Below, one piece after another: positions 42,864 to 51,610 of a stretch of DNA of 64,000 nt (positions within the stretch are counted from its first letter, which is position 1; every line of letters begins with the position of its first letter). Source of the DNA: Burkholderia sp. (lineage in GTDB: Bacteria; Pseudomonadota; Gammaproteobacteria; Burkholderiales; Burkholderiaceae). The notes beneath the pieces were generated by a model, which was given only the letters and a program-made list of their open reading frames with translations, did not search any database and had not been told where the DNA came from. The stretch spans positions 62,001-126,000 of the forward strand of contig JAIRVP010000064.1 in NCBI GenBank assembly GCA_031253835.1. The letters are read 5' to 3'. A program made the translations under genes and the position numbers.

Positions 42864-44882
42864 ATGAGCGACACGATCCACGCGTGGATCGGGGCGATCG
42901 GCGCGCATCCGCTGCTCGTGCTGACGATCGTGTTCGTGACCGCGTGCGCCGAGGCGATCGCGCTGATCGGCACGGTCGTGCCGGCCGGCGCCGTGATGTT
43001 CGCGGCCGGCGCGCTGATCGGCGCGGGCGCGCTCGACGGGTGGACGACGATCGGCGTCGCGGCCGTCGGCGCGGTGGTCGGCGACGGGATCAGCTACGAG
43101 CTCGGACGGCACTACCGCGGGATGATCCGCAACGCGTGGGCGCGCTTCGGCTATGCGAACGCCTACGCGCGCGGCGAGGAGTTCGTGCTGCGTCACGGGA
43201 TGAAGAGCATCGTGCTCGCGCGCTTCCTCGCACCGGTGCGTGCGGTCGTGCCGGTCGTCGTCGGCTGCGCGACGCTGCCGCGCCGGTCGTTCTATCCGGT
43301 CAACGTCGTGTCGGCGCTCGTGTGGGCGCCCGTGCACGTCGCGCCGGGCATCCTGTTCGGCGCGTCGGCCGCGCTGGCCGCGGCGATCAGCGTGCGGGTC
43401 GCCGTGATCCTGCTGGTCGTCGTCGCACTGGTCGCGCTCGTGTGGATCGGCGTACGCGTCGCGCTGCGGCGCGGCTGGCCGCTGCTGCGCCGTGCGCTCG
43501 TCGAAGCCGTGCACGCCTGCGCGCGCCGCTGGCCGCGGTTCGGCGCGCGGCTGCACGACGCGATCGCGTACCTGCGCGGCCTGCCGGGCGCGGTGCCCGT
43601 GCTCGCGCTGCTGTTCGTCGGTTGCGTGTGGCTGTTCGCGGGGATCGTGCAGGATGTCGTCGCGAACGATCCGCTGATGCACGCGGACGTCGCGCTGTAT
43701 GCGTTCCTGCAGAACCTGCGCACGCCGCCCGTCGACGCCGCGATGAGTGCGCTGGCCGTGCTGCACGGGCACGATACGGGGCTGATCGTCGCGGCCGCGT
43801 TCCTCGTCTGGCTGATGATCCATCGCTGCTGGCTGAATTCCGCGTGGTGGCTCGCGACGGTCGGCGTCGCCGTCGTGCTCGTGCCGGCCTTCGGCGCGGG
43901 CGTGCCGGGCGCGACGCCCGCGAGCCTGCCGCCCGGCGCGCTGCACGTGCCGCTGCCCGATGCGGACGCCGCGTTCGCGATCCTCGCGAGCAGCGGCCTC
44001 GGCTGGGTGCTCACGCGCGACCGGCCCGCGCTGTGGCGCATTCCGGTCGTCACGGCGGTCGTGCTGTGGATCGTCCTCGGCGGTTTCGCGCGGCTCTACG
44101 TCGGCGATACCTGGCTGTCGGGCCTGCTCGGCGGCTGGAGCCTCGGGCTGGCCTGGTTCGCGTTGCTCGCCGGCGCGTATGCGTACTGGCGCGTGCGCGA
44201 GCATGTGCAGCCGCGGGGCGCGCTCGTCGCGGTGGTCGTGGTGCTCGCGACGGCCGGCGTATGGACGGTGCCCGCGCAATGGCAGCTCGATCGCGCGGCG
44301 CGCCCGCATGTCGGCGACGTGGTCGCGATGACCGTCGACCAGTGGCTGCGCGGCGGGTGGCAGCGCGTGCCGACGCGGCGCACCGAGATCGGCGGCGACC
44401 GCGAGGAATATCTGCCATTGCAATGGAGCGCGACCTCCGACACGCTCGACCGCCATCTCGCGCAGGCCGGCTGGCAGCGCGCGACGCCGTGGTCGCCCGG
44501 CACCGCGCTGCGCTGGTTGCTGCCGCAGGCGCCGGCCGACGCGCTGCCCGTGCTGCCGCGCTACACGCATGGCGAAAGCACGCGCCGCGTGTTTGTCCGC
44601 ATCGATCCGGCCCACCCGGACAGCCGCCTCGTGCTGCGGCTGTGGCGTTATCCGTACGTGCTGCAGGATGCGCTCGGCATGCGGCCGCTATGGTACGGCG
44701 CGCTGTATCGCGAGGCGCTGCGCCGGCCGGCGCGGCTGATGACGATCGTGCGCACGACGACGATCGACGATGGGGCGGCAATCGCGCAGGCGCTGGCGGT
44801 CGAGCCGACGATCGAGCGTCCGCCGGCGGGGATGACGGCCGCGCCGGCCGAGATGCTGCTCGTGTGGATGGTCAGGCCTTGA
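42864..44882 (+). CDS. DedA-PAP2-LssY fusion membrane protein with degenerate phosphatase site
   Basis: 672 residues. About 10-190 is a DedA/SNARE-associated domain (TVVPAGAVMFAAGALIGAG, GRHYRG, FLAPVRAVVPVVVG). About 240-430 is a six-helix PAP2-like domain, and about 460-650 is an LssY C-terminal soluble domain (RRTEIGGDREEYLPLQW, GESTRRVFVRID, LWRYPYVLQDALG). The PAP2 catalytic signatures are lost: the SRxxxxxHxxxD motif reads ARLYVGDTWLSG, the PSGH motif has no histidine, and no KxxxxxxRP was found. It probably acts in envelope lipid handling through DedA rather than as a phosphatase. Confidence 0.82.
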   Translation: MSDTIHAWIGAIGAHPLLVLTIVFVTACAEAIALIGTVVPAGAVMFAAGALIGAGALDGWTTIGVAAVGAVVGDGISYELGRHYRGMIRNAWARFGYANAYARGEEFVLRHGMKSIVLARFLAPVRAVVPVVVGCATLPRRSFYPVNVVSALVWAPVHVAPGILFGASAALAAAISVRVAVILLVVVALVALVWIGVRVALRRGWPLLRRALVEAVHACARRWPRFGARLHDAIAYLRGLPGAVPVLALLFVGCVWLFAGIVQDVVANDPLMHADVALYAFLQNLRTPPVDAAMSALAVLHGHDTGLIVAAAFLVWLMIHRCWLNSAWWLATVGVAVVLVPAFGAGVPGATPASLPPGALHVPLPDADAAFAILASSGLGWVLTRDRPALWRIPVVTAVVLWIVLGGFARLYVGDTWLSGLLGGWSLGLAWFALLAGAYAYWRVREHVQPRGALVAVVVVLATAGVWTVPAQWQLDRAARPHVGDVVAMTVDQWLRGGWQRVPTRRTEIGGDREEYLPLQWSATSDTLDRHLAQAGWQRATPWSPGTALRWLLPQAPADALPVLPRYTHGESTRRVFVRIDPAHPDSRLVLRLWRYPYVLQDALGMRPLWYGALYREALRRPARLMTIVRTTTIDDGAAIAQALAVEPTIERPPAGMTAAPAEMLLVWMVRP

Positions 44883-44900
44883 GCGGGAGGGGGCCGCTCA
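44880..44900. terminator. 7-bp inverted repeat spanning both stop codons of convergent genes
   Basis: TGAGCGG (44880-44886) and CCGCTCA (44894-44900) are exact complements; each begins with the stop codon of one of the two convergent genes. A short hairpin with a 7-base loop could form in both mRNAs. It has no U-run. Confidence 0.4.
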
Positions 44901-45227
44901 TGCGTGCGCGGGCTGCGCGGGGACGACGGACAGGCGCAGCCCGACGGTCTTGAGCACCGCGAGCAGGGTTTTCAGTGTCGGGTTGCCGTTCGGGGACAGC
45001 GTGCGATACAGCGATTCGCGGCTGATGCCGGCTTCGGCCGCGACCGCGCCGAGCCCGCCATAGGCTTCCGCGACCGTGCGCAGCGCCAGCAGGCCGGCCG
45101 CACGATTGTCGGGATCGTCGAGCGATTCCATCACGACGCGCAGATAGGCGACCGCGAGCTCGCGGTCGGCGCCGAGTTCGGCGACTTCGGCGTCATGGTG
45201 CGATACCGCGCCTTTGAGCTTGTTCAT
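44898..45227 (-). CDS. HigA/addiction-module antidote-like DNA-binding protein (no toxin partner)
   Basis: 109 residues with a Cro/C1-type helix-turn-helix (GLGAVAAEAGISRESLYRTLS) and the YLRVVMESLDD/LLALRTVAEAYGG layout of probable addiction-module antidote proteins (TIGR02684 type, from memory). Such genes normally follow a RelE-like toxin on the same strand. The 150 bases upstream contain no toxin-like frame, so this copy is an orphan and probably acts as a stand-alone repressor or a cross-neutralising antidote. Confidence 0.75.
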   Translation of the reverse strand: MNKLKGAVSHHDAEVAELGADRELAVAYLRVVMESLDDPDNRAAGLLALRTVAEAYGGLGAVAAEAGISRESLYRTLSPNGNPTLKTLLAVLKTVGLRLSVVPAQPAHA

Positions 45228-45379
45228 GCTTGCCTCCGTTTCCAGTTCGACCTGGATCGCTATTGCAGCTTATAAGCTACACGCGAGAATGGACGAACCG
45301 GAGCGAGGACGATGTTCGCGAAAAGCAAACCTGCCGGCGCCGGCGCATTGCGCGTCCGGCTGGCCGACAGGCCCCCGCG

Positions 45380-45937
45380 TTACTGCTTCGCCGGCGCGAT
45401 CGTCGCGACCTTGTCGAGCGCGGCCGGGATGTACGTATCGAGCTGCGTGGTCACCGATTCGTAGAAGTCGATCGGTTTGCCCCATGCATCGGGCACGTCG
45501 ACGTGCTTCCCGGACGCATACTCGGCAAGCGTGAACACCTTGCCGGCGGCCGACGGATAGAGCGCGAGCACCTTCTCCCGGTGCTTGTCGGTCATCGTCA
45601 GGATCACGTCGGAATGCTTGATGTCGTTCGCGTTCAACTGCACCGAGCGGTGCGCGGACGTGTCGATGCCGCGCCGCTTCATCAGGATCACGCCGTTCTC
45701 TTCCGGCTTTTCGTCATACGGATCCTCGTCGACCGCGCGCGAGATCACCGCGATGTGCGCATGGCGCTGCGCGATCAGCTGGCCCGCGATCGCTTCGGCC
45801 ATCACGCTGCGCCCGGTGTTGCCCGTGTCGACGAACGCGACTTTCTTCGGTTCGTCGGCGAACGCCGACGTCGCGCACTGGATGCCGACGCAACAGAGCA
45901 GCGCCAGCGCGTTGAGGGTGTGCCTTCTTTTCATCAT
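45380..45937 (-). CDS. Exported low-molecular-weight phosphatase-like protein lacking the catalytic cysteine
   Basis: 185 residues. A signal peptide (about residues 1-27, cleavage after CATSAFA) is followed by a low-molecular-weight tyrosine phosphatase/arsenate reductase fold: KVAFVDTGNTGRSVMAEAI at the P-loop, ISRAVDEDPYDEKP, HSDVILTMTDKHREKV, VDVPDAWGKPIDFYE. In active enzymes the loop is C-x5-R-(S/T). Here Asp37 replaces Cys while Arg43 and Ser44 are kept, so Cys-dependent phosphatase chemistry is not expected. The protein should be periplasmic, where LMW phosphatases are rare. It may be a phosphoprotein/phosphate-binding pseudo-enzyme or a haloacid/aspartyl-type variant. Confidence 0.75.
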   Translation of the reverse strand: MMKRRHTLNALALLCCVGIQCATSAFADEPKKVAFVDTGNTGRSVMAEAIAGQLIAQRHAHIAVISRAVDEDPYDEKPEENGVILMKRRGIDTSAHRSVQLNANDIKHSDVILTMTDKHREKVLALYPSAAGKVFTLAEYASGKHVDVPDAWGKPIDFYESVTTQLDTYIPAALDKVATIAPAKQ

Positions 45938-46107
45938 GTCTCCGCCAGGTGGGGGCCCCGGCGGCGCGCCGGGGCTGGCGGCAATCATGACGGCCGCGCG
46001 TGACGGAAAAAAATAAACGGCCGGTTTGTGCAAGACGGTGTCGCTTCGCGGCAAGCGGGCGCGGCGACCCGCGCATGCGCCGATCGCCGCGCCTCGCCGC
46101 CTGATCG

Positions 46108-48558
46108 TCATGCCGTCGCAGCCACCCGTTCCGATGCAAACCCCGCGAGCGTGCGCAACGCATCGCGCGCCGACCGCAGGTAAAACGCCTGCAGATGGAA
46201 CACGTGCCAGCGCGCCGCATGAATCTCCAGCCGGCACGGCACGCCGCACGCGCTCGCGTGATCGGCCAGCCGCTGCGCATCCGACAGCAGCACCTCCTGG
46301 TCGCCCGCCTGGACCAGCATCGGCGGCAGGCCGCGCAGGTCGGTGTCGAGCGGGCCGCGCGCGGCGGCCGAGCCGGTACCGTGATACCAGCGCAGCCCCT
46401 GTTCGAGCCAGCCGCGCCGGATCATCGGATCGTCGTGGCGGCGCGAGGCCAGCGTCGCACCGCCGAGCGCCGGGTCGGTCACGGGCGAGATCAGCAGCAG
46501 CGCGGCGGCGGCCGCATCGCCGCGCTCGCGCAGCGCGATCGCGAGCGCGAGTGCCAGCGCACCGCCGGCCGAGTCGCCGGCGATCACGATCCGGTGCGGC
46601 GCATAGCCCTGCGCGCGCATCGTGTCGTACACGGCCAGCGCATCGTCGAGCGCGGCCGGGCTCGGGTGCTCGGGCGCAAGCCGGTAATCGGGCACCCACA
46701 CCGGCAGGCCGGCATCGTTCGCGAGTCGTGTCGTCACGCCGCGATGCGTATGCGGCCCGCCGAGGCAGAACGCCCCGCCATGCAGATACAGGATCGCGCC
46801 GCCCGACTCGCCGCGCTTCGGCGCGACGACTTCGACCGGTACGTGCTGCGCGGACGCGCGATAGCGCAGCGTGCCACCCGCGCCGGGCATCAGCGGCGAC
46901 AGCAGCGCGACGACGCGGCGCTGCATGCGCGCACCGAACGGCGGCCCGATCAGCGGCCGGAACGCGACGCGCAGGAAGCCGCGCAGCGAAGCGGCGGCGA
47001 GCGCCTCCAGGCCGCCGGCCGGTGGTGTGACCACCGTGCCGTGCGTCGGCGCGGCCGACTCGGGCAACGGGCGCGTGAAGCGGTACGCGGCCATGCCGGT
47101 GAACCGCGTGATCCACCGGTAGGTCAGCGTGAAGCCCGGCCAGTTCGTGCTGTTGTGCCCCGATGCATCGACGTACCAGCTCTTGCAGCCGCTCCACACC
47201 GAACCGGCGAGCCGCTGCTGCACGTGCGCGTTGAAGCGCCGGTAGCGGCGCGCGTCGACGTCGATCTCGCGCGCCCCGTCGCGCCGCATCGCCTGCACGC
47301 AGCGCATCACGTGCGCGATCTGGCTTTCGAGCATGTAGACGATCGAGTTGTGCCCGAGGTTGGTGTTCGGGCCGTACAGCATGAAGAAATTCGGGAAGCC
47401 GGGGACGGTGAGCCCGAGATACGCCTGCGCGCCGCGTCGCCACGCGTCGTTCAGGTCGAGTCCGTCGCGGCCGGTGATGCGCATCGGCGACAGGAATTCG
47501 GTCGCCGCGAAGCCCGTGCCGTAGACGATCGCGTCGACCGGATGATGGACGCCGTCTGCGGTCTCGATCCCGTCCTCCGTCACGCGCCGGATCCGTTGCG
47601 TGACGAGCGCGACGTTGTCGCGGCTCATCGTCGCGAGGTACTCGCTCGACAGCAGGAGCCGCTTGCAGCCGATCGGGTAGTCGGGCGTGAGCTGCGCGCG
47701 CAGCGCAGGGTCCGGCACGTCGCGCGCGAGCAGCTTGCGGAACGGCCGGGCGACCGCCACTTTCATCAGCCCGTGCAGGCGCGTGAACGCGATCGCGCGC
47801 GATTCGTAGCGCACGTAGATCGATGCGCGATGCAGCTTCATCGCCCACGGCATCCGGCGAAACAGCGCCTTCTCCCACGGACGATACGCGCGGTCGGGGC
47901 GCGGGATCACGTAGGCCGGCGACCGCTGGAACACGGTCAGGTGCTGCACGCTGCCGGCGATGGCCGGGACGAACTGGATCGCCGACGCGCCGGTGCCGAC
48001 CACGGCCACGCGCTTGCCCGCGAGCGAATAGTCGTGATCCCAGTGCGCGGAGTGGAAGGCGCGGCCGCGAAACGTATCGATGCCGGGCAGGTCGGGCAGT
48101 GCCGGACGGCTCAACTGGCCGGTGCCGCTGACGAGCATGGCGGCGCTCAGCGTCGCGCCGTCGGCGAGCGTGACGTGCCACAGCGCGCGGGCTTCGTCAT
48201 AGCGCGCGTGCTCGACTTCCGCGCCGAAGCGCAGATGGCGCGCGAGGCCGTACTTGCGGGCGCAATGCTGCAGGTACGCATGGATTTCCGGTTGCGGCGC
48301 GAACACGCGCGACCAGACCGGATTCGGCTCGAACGAGAACGAGTACAGGTGCGAGGGCACGTCGCATGCGGCGCCCGGGTAGCTGTTGTCGCGCCATACG
48401 CCGCCGACGTCGTGCGAACGTTCGACGATCACTAAATCGTGGATGCCGGCGCGTTGCAGCGCGACGGCCATGCCGATGCCGGCGAAGCCGGCGCCGATGA
48501 TGATGGCCGCCAGCGGCGCGGCGGCCTCGGCGGAACGGGAAGGATCAGGCGACAGCAT
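46108..48558 (-). CDS. Baeyer-Villiger-type flavin monooxygenase fused to a hormone-sensitive-lipase-like esterase
   Basis: 816 residues. Residues about 15-505 form a class B flavoprotein monooxygenase: FAD motif IIIGAGFAGIGM, the Baeyer-Villiger fingerprint FRGRAFHSAHWD (Phe163, Gly165, His169, Trp173) and the NADP motif VAVVGTGASAIQ. Residues about 560-816 are an alpha/beta hydrolase of the HSL family: oxyanion LHGGAF (593-597), nucleophile Ser663 in GDSAG, Asp760 and His785. One chain should oxidise a ketone to an ester and then hydrolyse it. It starts 14 bases inside the end of the upstream GMC gene, behind GAGGAG. The native ketone is unknown. Confidence 0.85.
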   Translation of the reverse strand: MLSPDPSRSAEAAAPLAAIIIGAGFAGIGMAVALQRAGIHDLVIVERSHDVGGVWRDNSYPGAACDVPSHLYSFSFEPNPVWSRVFAPQPEIHAYLQHCARKYGLARHLRFGAEVEHARYDEARALWHVTLADGATLSAAMLVSGTGQLSRPALPDLPGIDTFRGRAFHSAHWDHDYSLAGKRVAVVGTGASAIQFVPAIAGSVQHLTVFQRSPAYVIPRPDRAYRPWEKALFRRMPWAMKLHRASIYVRYESRAIAFTRLHGLMKVAVARPFRKLLARDVPDPALRAQLTPDYPIGCKRLLLSSEYLATMSRDNVALVTQRIRRVTEDGIETADGVHHPVDAIVYGTGFAATEFLSPMRITGRDGLDLNDAWRRGAQAYLGLTVPGFPNFFMLYGPNTNLGHNSIVYMLESQIAHVMRCVQAMRRDGAREIDVDARRYRRFNAHVQQRLAGSVWSGCKSWYVDASGHNSTNWPGFTLTYRWITRFTGMAAYRFTRPLPESAAPTHGTVVTPPAGGLEALAAASLRGFLRVAFRPLIGPPFGARMQRRVVALLSPLMPGAGGTLRYRASAQHVPVEVVAPKRGESGGAILYLHGGAFCLGGPHTHRGVTTRLANDAGLPVWVPDYRLAPEHPSPAALDDALAVYDTMRAQGYAPHRIVIAGDSAGGALALALAIALRERGDAAAAALLLISPVTDPALGGATLASRRHDDPMIRRGWLEQGLRWYHGTGSAAARGPLDTDLRGLPPMLVQAGDQEVLLSDAQRLADHASACGVPCRLEIHAARWHVFHLQAFYLRSARDALRTLAGFASERVAATA

Positions 48559-50260
48559 GGCGGGTCTCCTCGGGCTGGACGGCATCGTGCGTGGCGCACG
48601 CGGCAAGAACGGCGTCGCGATCCGTCGATGGACCGACGGTTTCGGCATGCGGCCGCGCGGGTACGCGGCGCACGCCGCGCATCAGGTCGACGGCTTTCTC
48701 GGCGATCATGATCGTCGGCGCGTTGGTGTTGCCGCCGATCAGCGTCGGCATCACCGACGCATCGACGATGCGCAGCCCCTGCAGGCCGCGCACGCGCAGT
48801 TGCGGATCGACGACGGCCATTTCATCGCGACCCATCCGGCAGGTGCCGACCGGGTGATACACGGTGTCGGTGCGCCGCCGCAGCACGTCGCGGATCTCGT
48901 CGTCGGTCGTCACGTTCGCGGTGAACAGGTCGTGCGTGATCCAGCTCGCGAGCGCCGGTGCCTCCATCAGCCGGCGCGTGATCCGGAAGCCCGCGACCAT
49001 GTCGTCGACGTCGCGCGGATCGTCGAAGAACGCGGGATCGATGCGCGGCGCCGCGAGCGGATCGGTGCCGTTCAGCGTGACCGAGCCGCGGCTGCGCGGC
49101 CGCAGCAGGCACACGTGGCACGACAGCCCGTGGCCGGCATGCAGCTTGCGCGCATGATCGTCGACGAGCGCGACGACGAAATGCAGCTGGATATCCGGCG
49201 CGGCGAGATCGGCGCGCGTCTTCAGGAACCCGCCGCCTTCCGCGAAATTCGACGTCAGCATTCCGCGCCGTTCGCGGCGGAAGCGCGCGAACTCGCGCAG
49301 CATCCGCAGGCCGCCGCGTGCGGACACGCCCATCGTGTCGACGCTGCGCGTGCGATAGCCGAAGATGAAATCCGGATGATCCTGCAGGTTGCGGCCGACG
49401 CCGGGCAGGTCGGCCTGCACCGCGATGCCGCGCTGCTGGAGTTCGCGGCCCGGGCCGACGCCCGACAGCATCAGCAGCTGCGGCGTCTGCAGCGCGCCGG
49501 CCGCGAGCACGACTTCGCGCCGCGCGCGCAGCGTGCGGACTTCGCCGTGCTGCCGCACTTCGACGCCGATCGCGCGCGTGCCGTCGAACAGGATGCGCAG
49601 CACCTGCGCGTGCGTCTCGACCGTCAGGTTGTCGCGGCGGCCGAGATGCGGCAGCAGGTATGCGCGCGCCGCGCTCCAGCGCTCGCCGTGCTTCTGCGTG
49701 ACCTGGTAGATCCCGATGCCTTCCTGCTGCGCGCCGTTGAAATCGTCGGTCAGCGGCAGGCCGGCCTGCTGCGCGGCTTCCAGGTAGCGCGCATGGAACG
49801 GGTTGCCGGTGCGCAGGTCGCTGACCCACAGCGGGCCGTCGCGGCCGTGCCATGCATCGTCGAAGCGCTCGTTGTGCTCGCTCAGGCGGAAGTACGGCAG
49901 CACGTCGTCGTACGCCCAGCCTTCGTTGCCGAGCGCGGCCCAGCCGTCGTAGTCGACGCGATGGCCGCGGATGTAGACCATCGCGTTGATCGCCGACGAT
50001 CCGCCGAGCGTCCTGCCGCGCGGCTGGTAGCCGATGCGCCCGCCGAGCCCGGGCTGCGGCACCGTGTCGAACGCCCAGTTGTTCAGGCGGGTCGGCATCA
50101 TCGCGACCGCGCCGGTCGGCACGTTGACGACCGCGCTGTCGCCGCGGCCGCCGGCCTCGAGCACGCACACGGTCACGGCCGGGTCCTCGGTCAGGCGCCC
50201 CGCGACGACGCAGCCGCCCGATCCGCCGCCGACGACGATGTAGTCGAAACTCTTGCTCAT
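48545..50260 (-). CDS. GMC-family (choline/alcohol dehydrogenase-like) oxidoreductase
   Basis: 571 residues with the GMC FAD motif YIVVGGGSGGCVVAGRL, TLGGSSAINAMVYIRGHR, GALQTPQLLMLSGVGP and the active-site VYHPVGTCRMG with the catalytic His and NTNAPTIMIAEK at the end. It oxidises a primary or secondary alcohol to the carbonyl. It overlaps the start of the monooxygenase-esterase gene, which would use the resulting ketone, and diverges from an AraC regulator. An AAGGAGA site precedes the ATG giving MSKSFDY. A soluble cytosolic enzyme; the alcohol is not predictable. Confidence 0.87.
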   Translation of the reverse strand: MSKSFDYIVVGGGSGGCVVAGRLTEDPAVTVCVLEAGGRGDSAVVNVPTGAVAMMPTRLNNWAFDTVPQPGLGGRIGYQPRGRTLGGSSAINAMVYIRGHRVDYDGWAALGNEGWAYDDVLPYFRLSEHNERFDDAWHGRDGPLWVSDLRTGNPFHARYLEAAQQAGLPLTDDFNGAQQEGIGIYQVTQKHGERWSAARAYLLPHLGRRDNLTVETHAQVLRILFDGTRAIGVEVRQHGEVRTLRARREVVLAAGALQTPQLLMLSGVGPGRELQQRGIAVQADLPGVGRNLQDHPDFIFGYRTRSVDTMGVSARGGLRMLREFARFRRERRGMLTSNFAEGGGFLKTRADLAAPDIQLHFVVALVDDHARKLHAGHGLSCHVCLLRPRSRGSVTLNGTDPLAAPRIDPAFFDDPRDVDDMVAGFRITRRLMEAPALASWITHDLFTANVTTDDEIRDVLRRRTDTVYHPVGTCRMGRDEMAVVDPQLRVRGLQGLRIVDASVMPTLIGGNTNAPTIMIAEKAVDLMRGVRRVPARPHAETVGPSTDRDAVLAACATHDAVQPEETRHAVA

Positions 50261-50487
50261 GGAATCGTCTCCTTGGTTCGGTAGTCGATGGATCAGGCGA
50301 TGTGCGCCGGCATGCGGGCGCGGGCGGTGCGCCGGCGGGCGAAGCGGGCGGCGGGATCGGTCGGGCGACTCGGTCGCATGGTGTCTCCTGATGGGGCGAT
50401 GGGGTCGTTCGGACGACGACTGGATGACGCCGATGGTGCGGGCCGCATGGGAAAACACCAATGCTGCTTGGGGACAATTGTTTTAGT

Positions 50488-50500
50488 ATTTGGGCCAAAT
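50488..50500. promoter_or_regulatory. Palindrome ATTTGG-G-CCAAAT upstream of the AraC gene
   Basis: A perfect 6-1-6 palindrome within the only AT-rich patch of the 263-base divergent region, 23 bases before the AraC start. It may be an operator for autoregulation or part of the divergent promoter. Nothing else with coding character was found in the region. Confidence 0.4.
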
Positions 50501-50523
50501 CGGCGCTTCGAGGGTTTCTCCGC

Positions 50524-51555
50524 ATGAGCTTCTGGGACTTCACCCGGAGTCCGGCCAGCGCCCGGCTGCTGGTCGATTTCGGCGACGAACGCGGCGTGCC
50601 GCACACGAGGCTGCTGGCCGGCACGGGCCTCGCGGACGCGCAGCTCGACGATCCGAAAGTCGAGGTGACGGCCGCGCAGGAGCTGCGGCTGACCGGCAAC
50701 CTGCTGCGCGCGCTCGGCCGCGCGCAGGGGCTCGGCTTCGAAGTCGGCCTGCGCTATCACTTCTCCGCGTACGGCGTGTGGGGCTACGGGCTGATCGCGA
50801 GCGCGACCGGGCGCGACGCGCTGGCGCTGGCGATGCGCTTCCTGCCGCTCACGTATGCGTACACCGTCATCACGTACCGCGAGGCGCCCGACACGGGCGT
50901 GCTCAACTTCGGCGCGCCGGAACTCGATGGCGACCTGAGCCGGTTCCTCGTCGAGCGCGACATGACGGCCGCGGCCGTGCTGCTGCAGGAAATTGCCAGC
51001 GGCGATTTCACGTTGTCGCGCTTCACGCTGCAGGCCGCGCGCGCGCCGTCGTTTGTCGCGCCGCGCATCGCCGGTATCGAGCCGGCGTTCTCGGCGCGCG
51101 CGAACAGCCTCGCGTTCGATCGCGCGTTTCTCGACCGGCCGCTGCCGCATGCGAATCCGCTCACGGTGTCGATGTGCGAGCAGATGTGCGGCCAGCTCGT
51201 CGAAGCGCGGCGCGCGCGCGTGGGCACGTCGGAGATGGTGCGCCAGTACCTGGGCTCGACGCCCGGCAGTGCGCCGTTCTCGCTCGAGGACATGGCGCGG
51301 CTGATGAACACGAGCCCGCGCACGCTCAAGCGCCGGCTGCAGGAGGAGGGCACGACGTTTCGTACGCTGCTCGCGCAGGCGCGCGGCGCGATGGCCGAGA
51401 CGCTGCTCGGCGATGCACGGCTGTCGCTCGCGGAAGTGGCCGAGCGGCTCGGCTTCAGCGACCTGTCGAGTTTCTCGCAGGCCTTCAAGCGCTGGTACGG
51501 CGTGCCGCCGGGCGCGTATCGCAGCGCGGCGCAGCGAGACGGCGGCCGCCGATGA
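50524..51555 (+). CDS. AraC-family transcriptional regulator (arabinose-binding-domain type)
   Basis: 343 residues: an N-terminal ligand-binding domain of the AraC type found in OruR/ArgR-like and alkane/steroid-responsive regulators (RALGRAQGLGFEVGLRYHFSA, IASATGRDALALAMRFLPL), then two helix-turn-helices (LEDMARLMNTSPRTLKRRL, LAEVAERLGFSDLSSFSQAF). Divergent from the GMC and monooxygenase-esterase genes, which it very likely activates in response to their alcohol or ketone substrate. Confidence 0.87.
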   Translation: MSFWDFTRSPASARLLVDFGDERGVPHTRLLAGTGLADAQLDDPKVEVTAAQELRLTGNLLRALGRAQGLGFEVGLRYHFSAYGVWGYGLIASATGRDALALAMRFLPLTYAYTVITYREAPDTGVLNFGAPELDGDLSRFLVERDMTAAAVLLQEIASGDFTLSRFTLQAARAPSFVAPRIAGIEPAFSARANSLAFDRAFLDRPLPHANPLTVSMCEQMCGQLVEARRARVGTSEMVRQYLGSTPGSAPFSLEDMARLMNTSPRTLKRRLQEEGTTFRTLLAQARGAMAETLLGDARLSLAEVAERLGFSDLSSFSQAFKRWYGVPPGAYRSAAQRDGGRR

Positions 51556-51610
51556 ATCGCGGTACGATCGATCGCTTGCCTGCCGACATCCCCATCACGA
51601 GAGAACCCGC

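Noticed and set aside
42264..44615. A 783-codon antisense frame over the zincin-like and DedA genes
   Set aside because: No domain recognisable and His/Arg/Asp-rich shadow composition; the plus-strand genes have membrane segments and motifs.
45228..45379. Possible toxin remnant upstream of the orphan antidote
   Set aside because: No frame with RelE/HigB-like residues could be followed in this gap.
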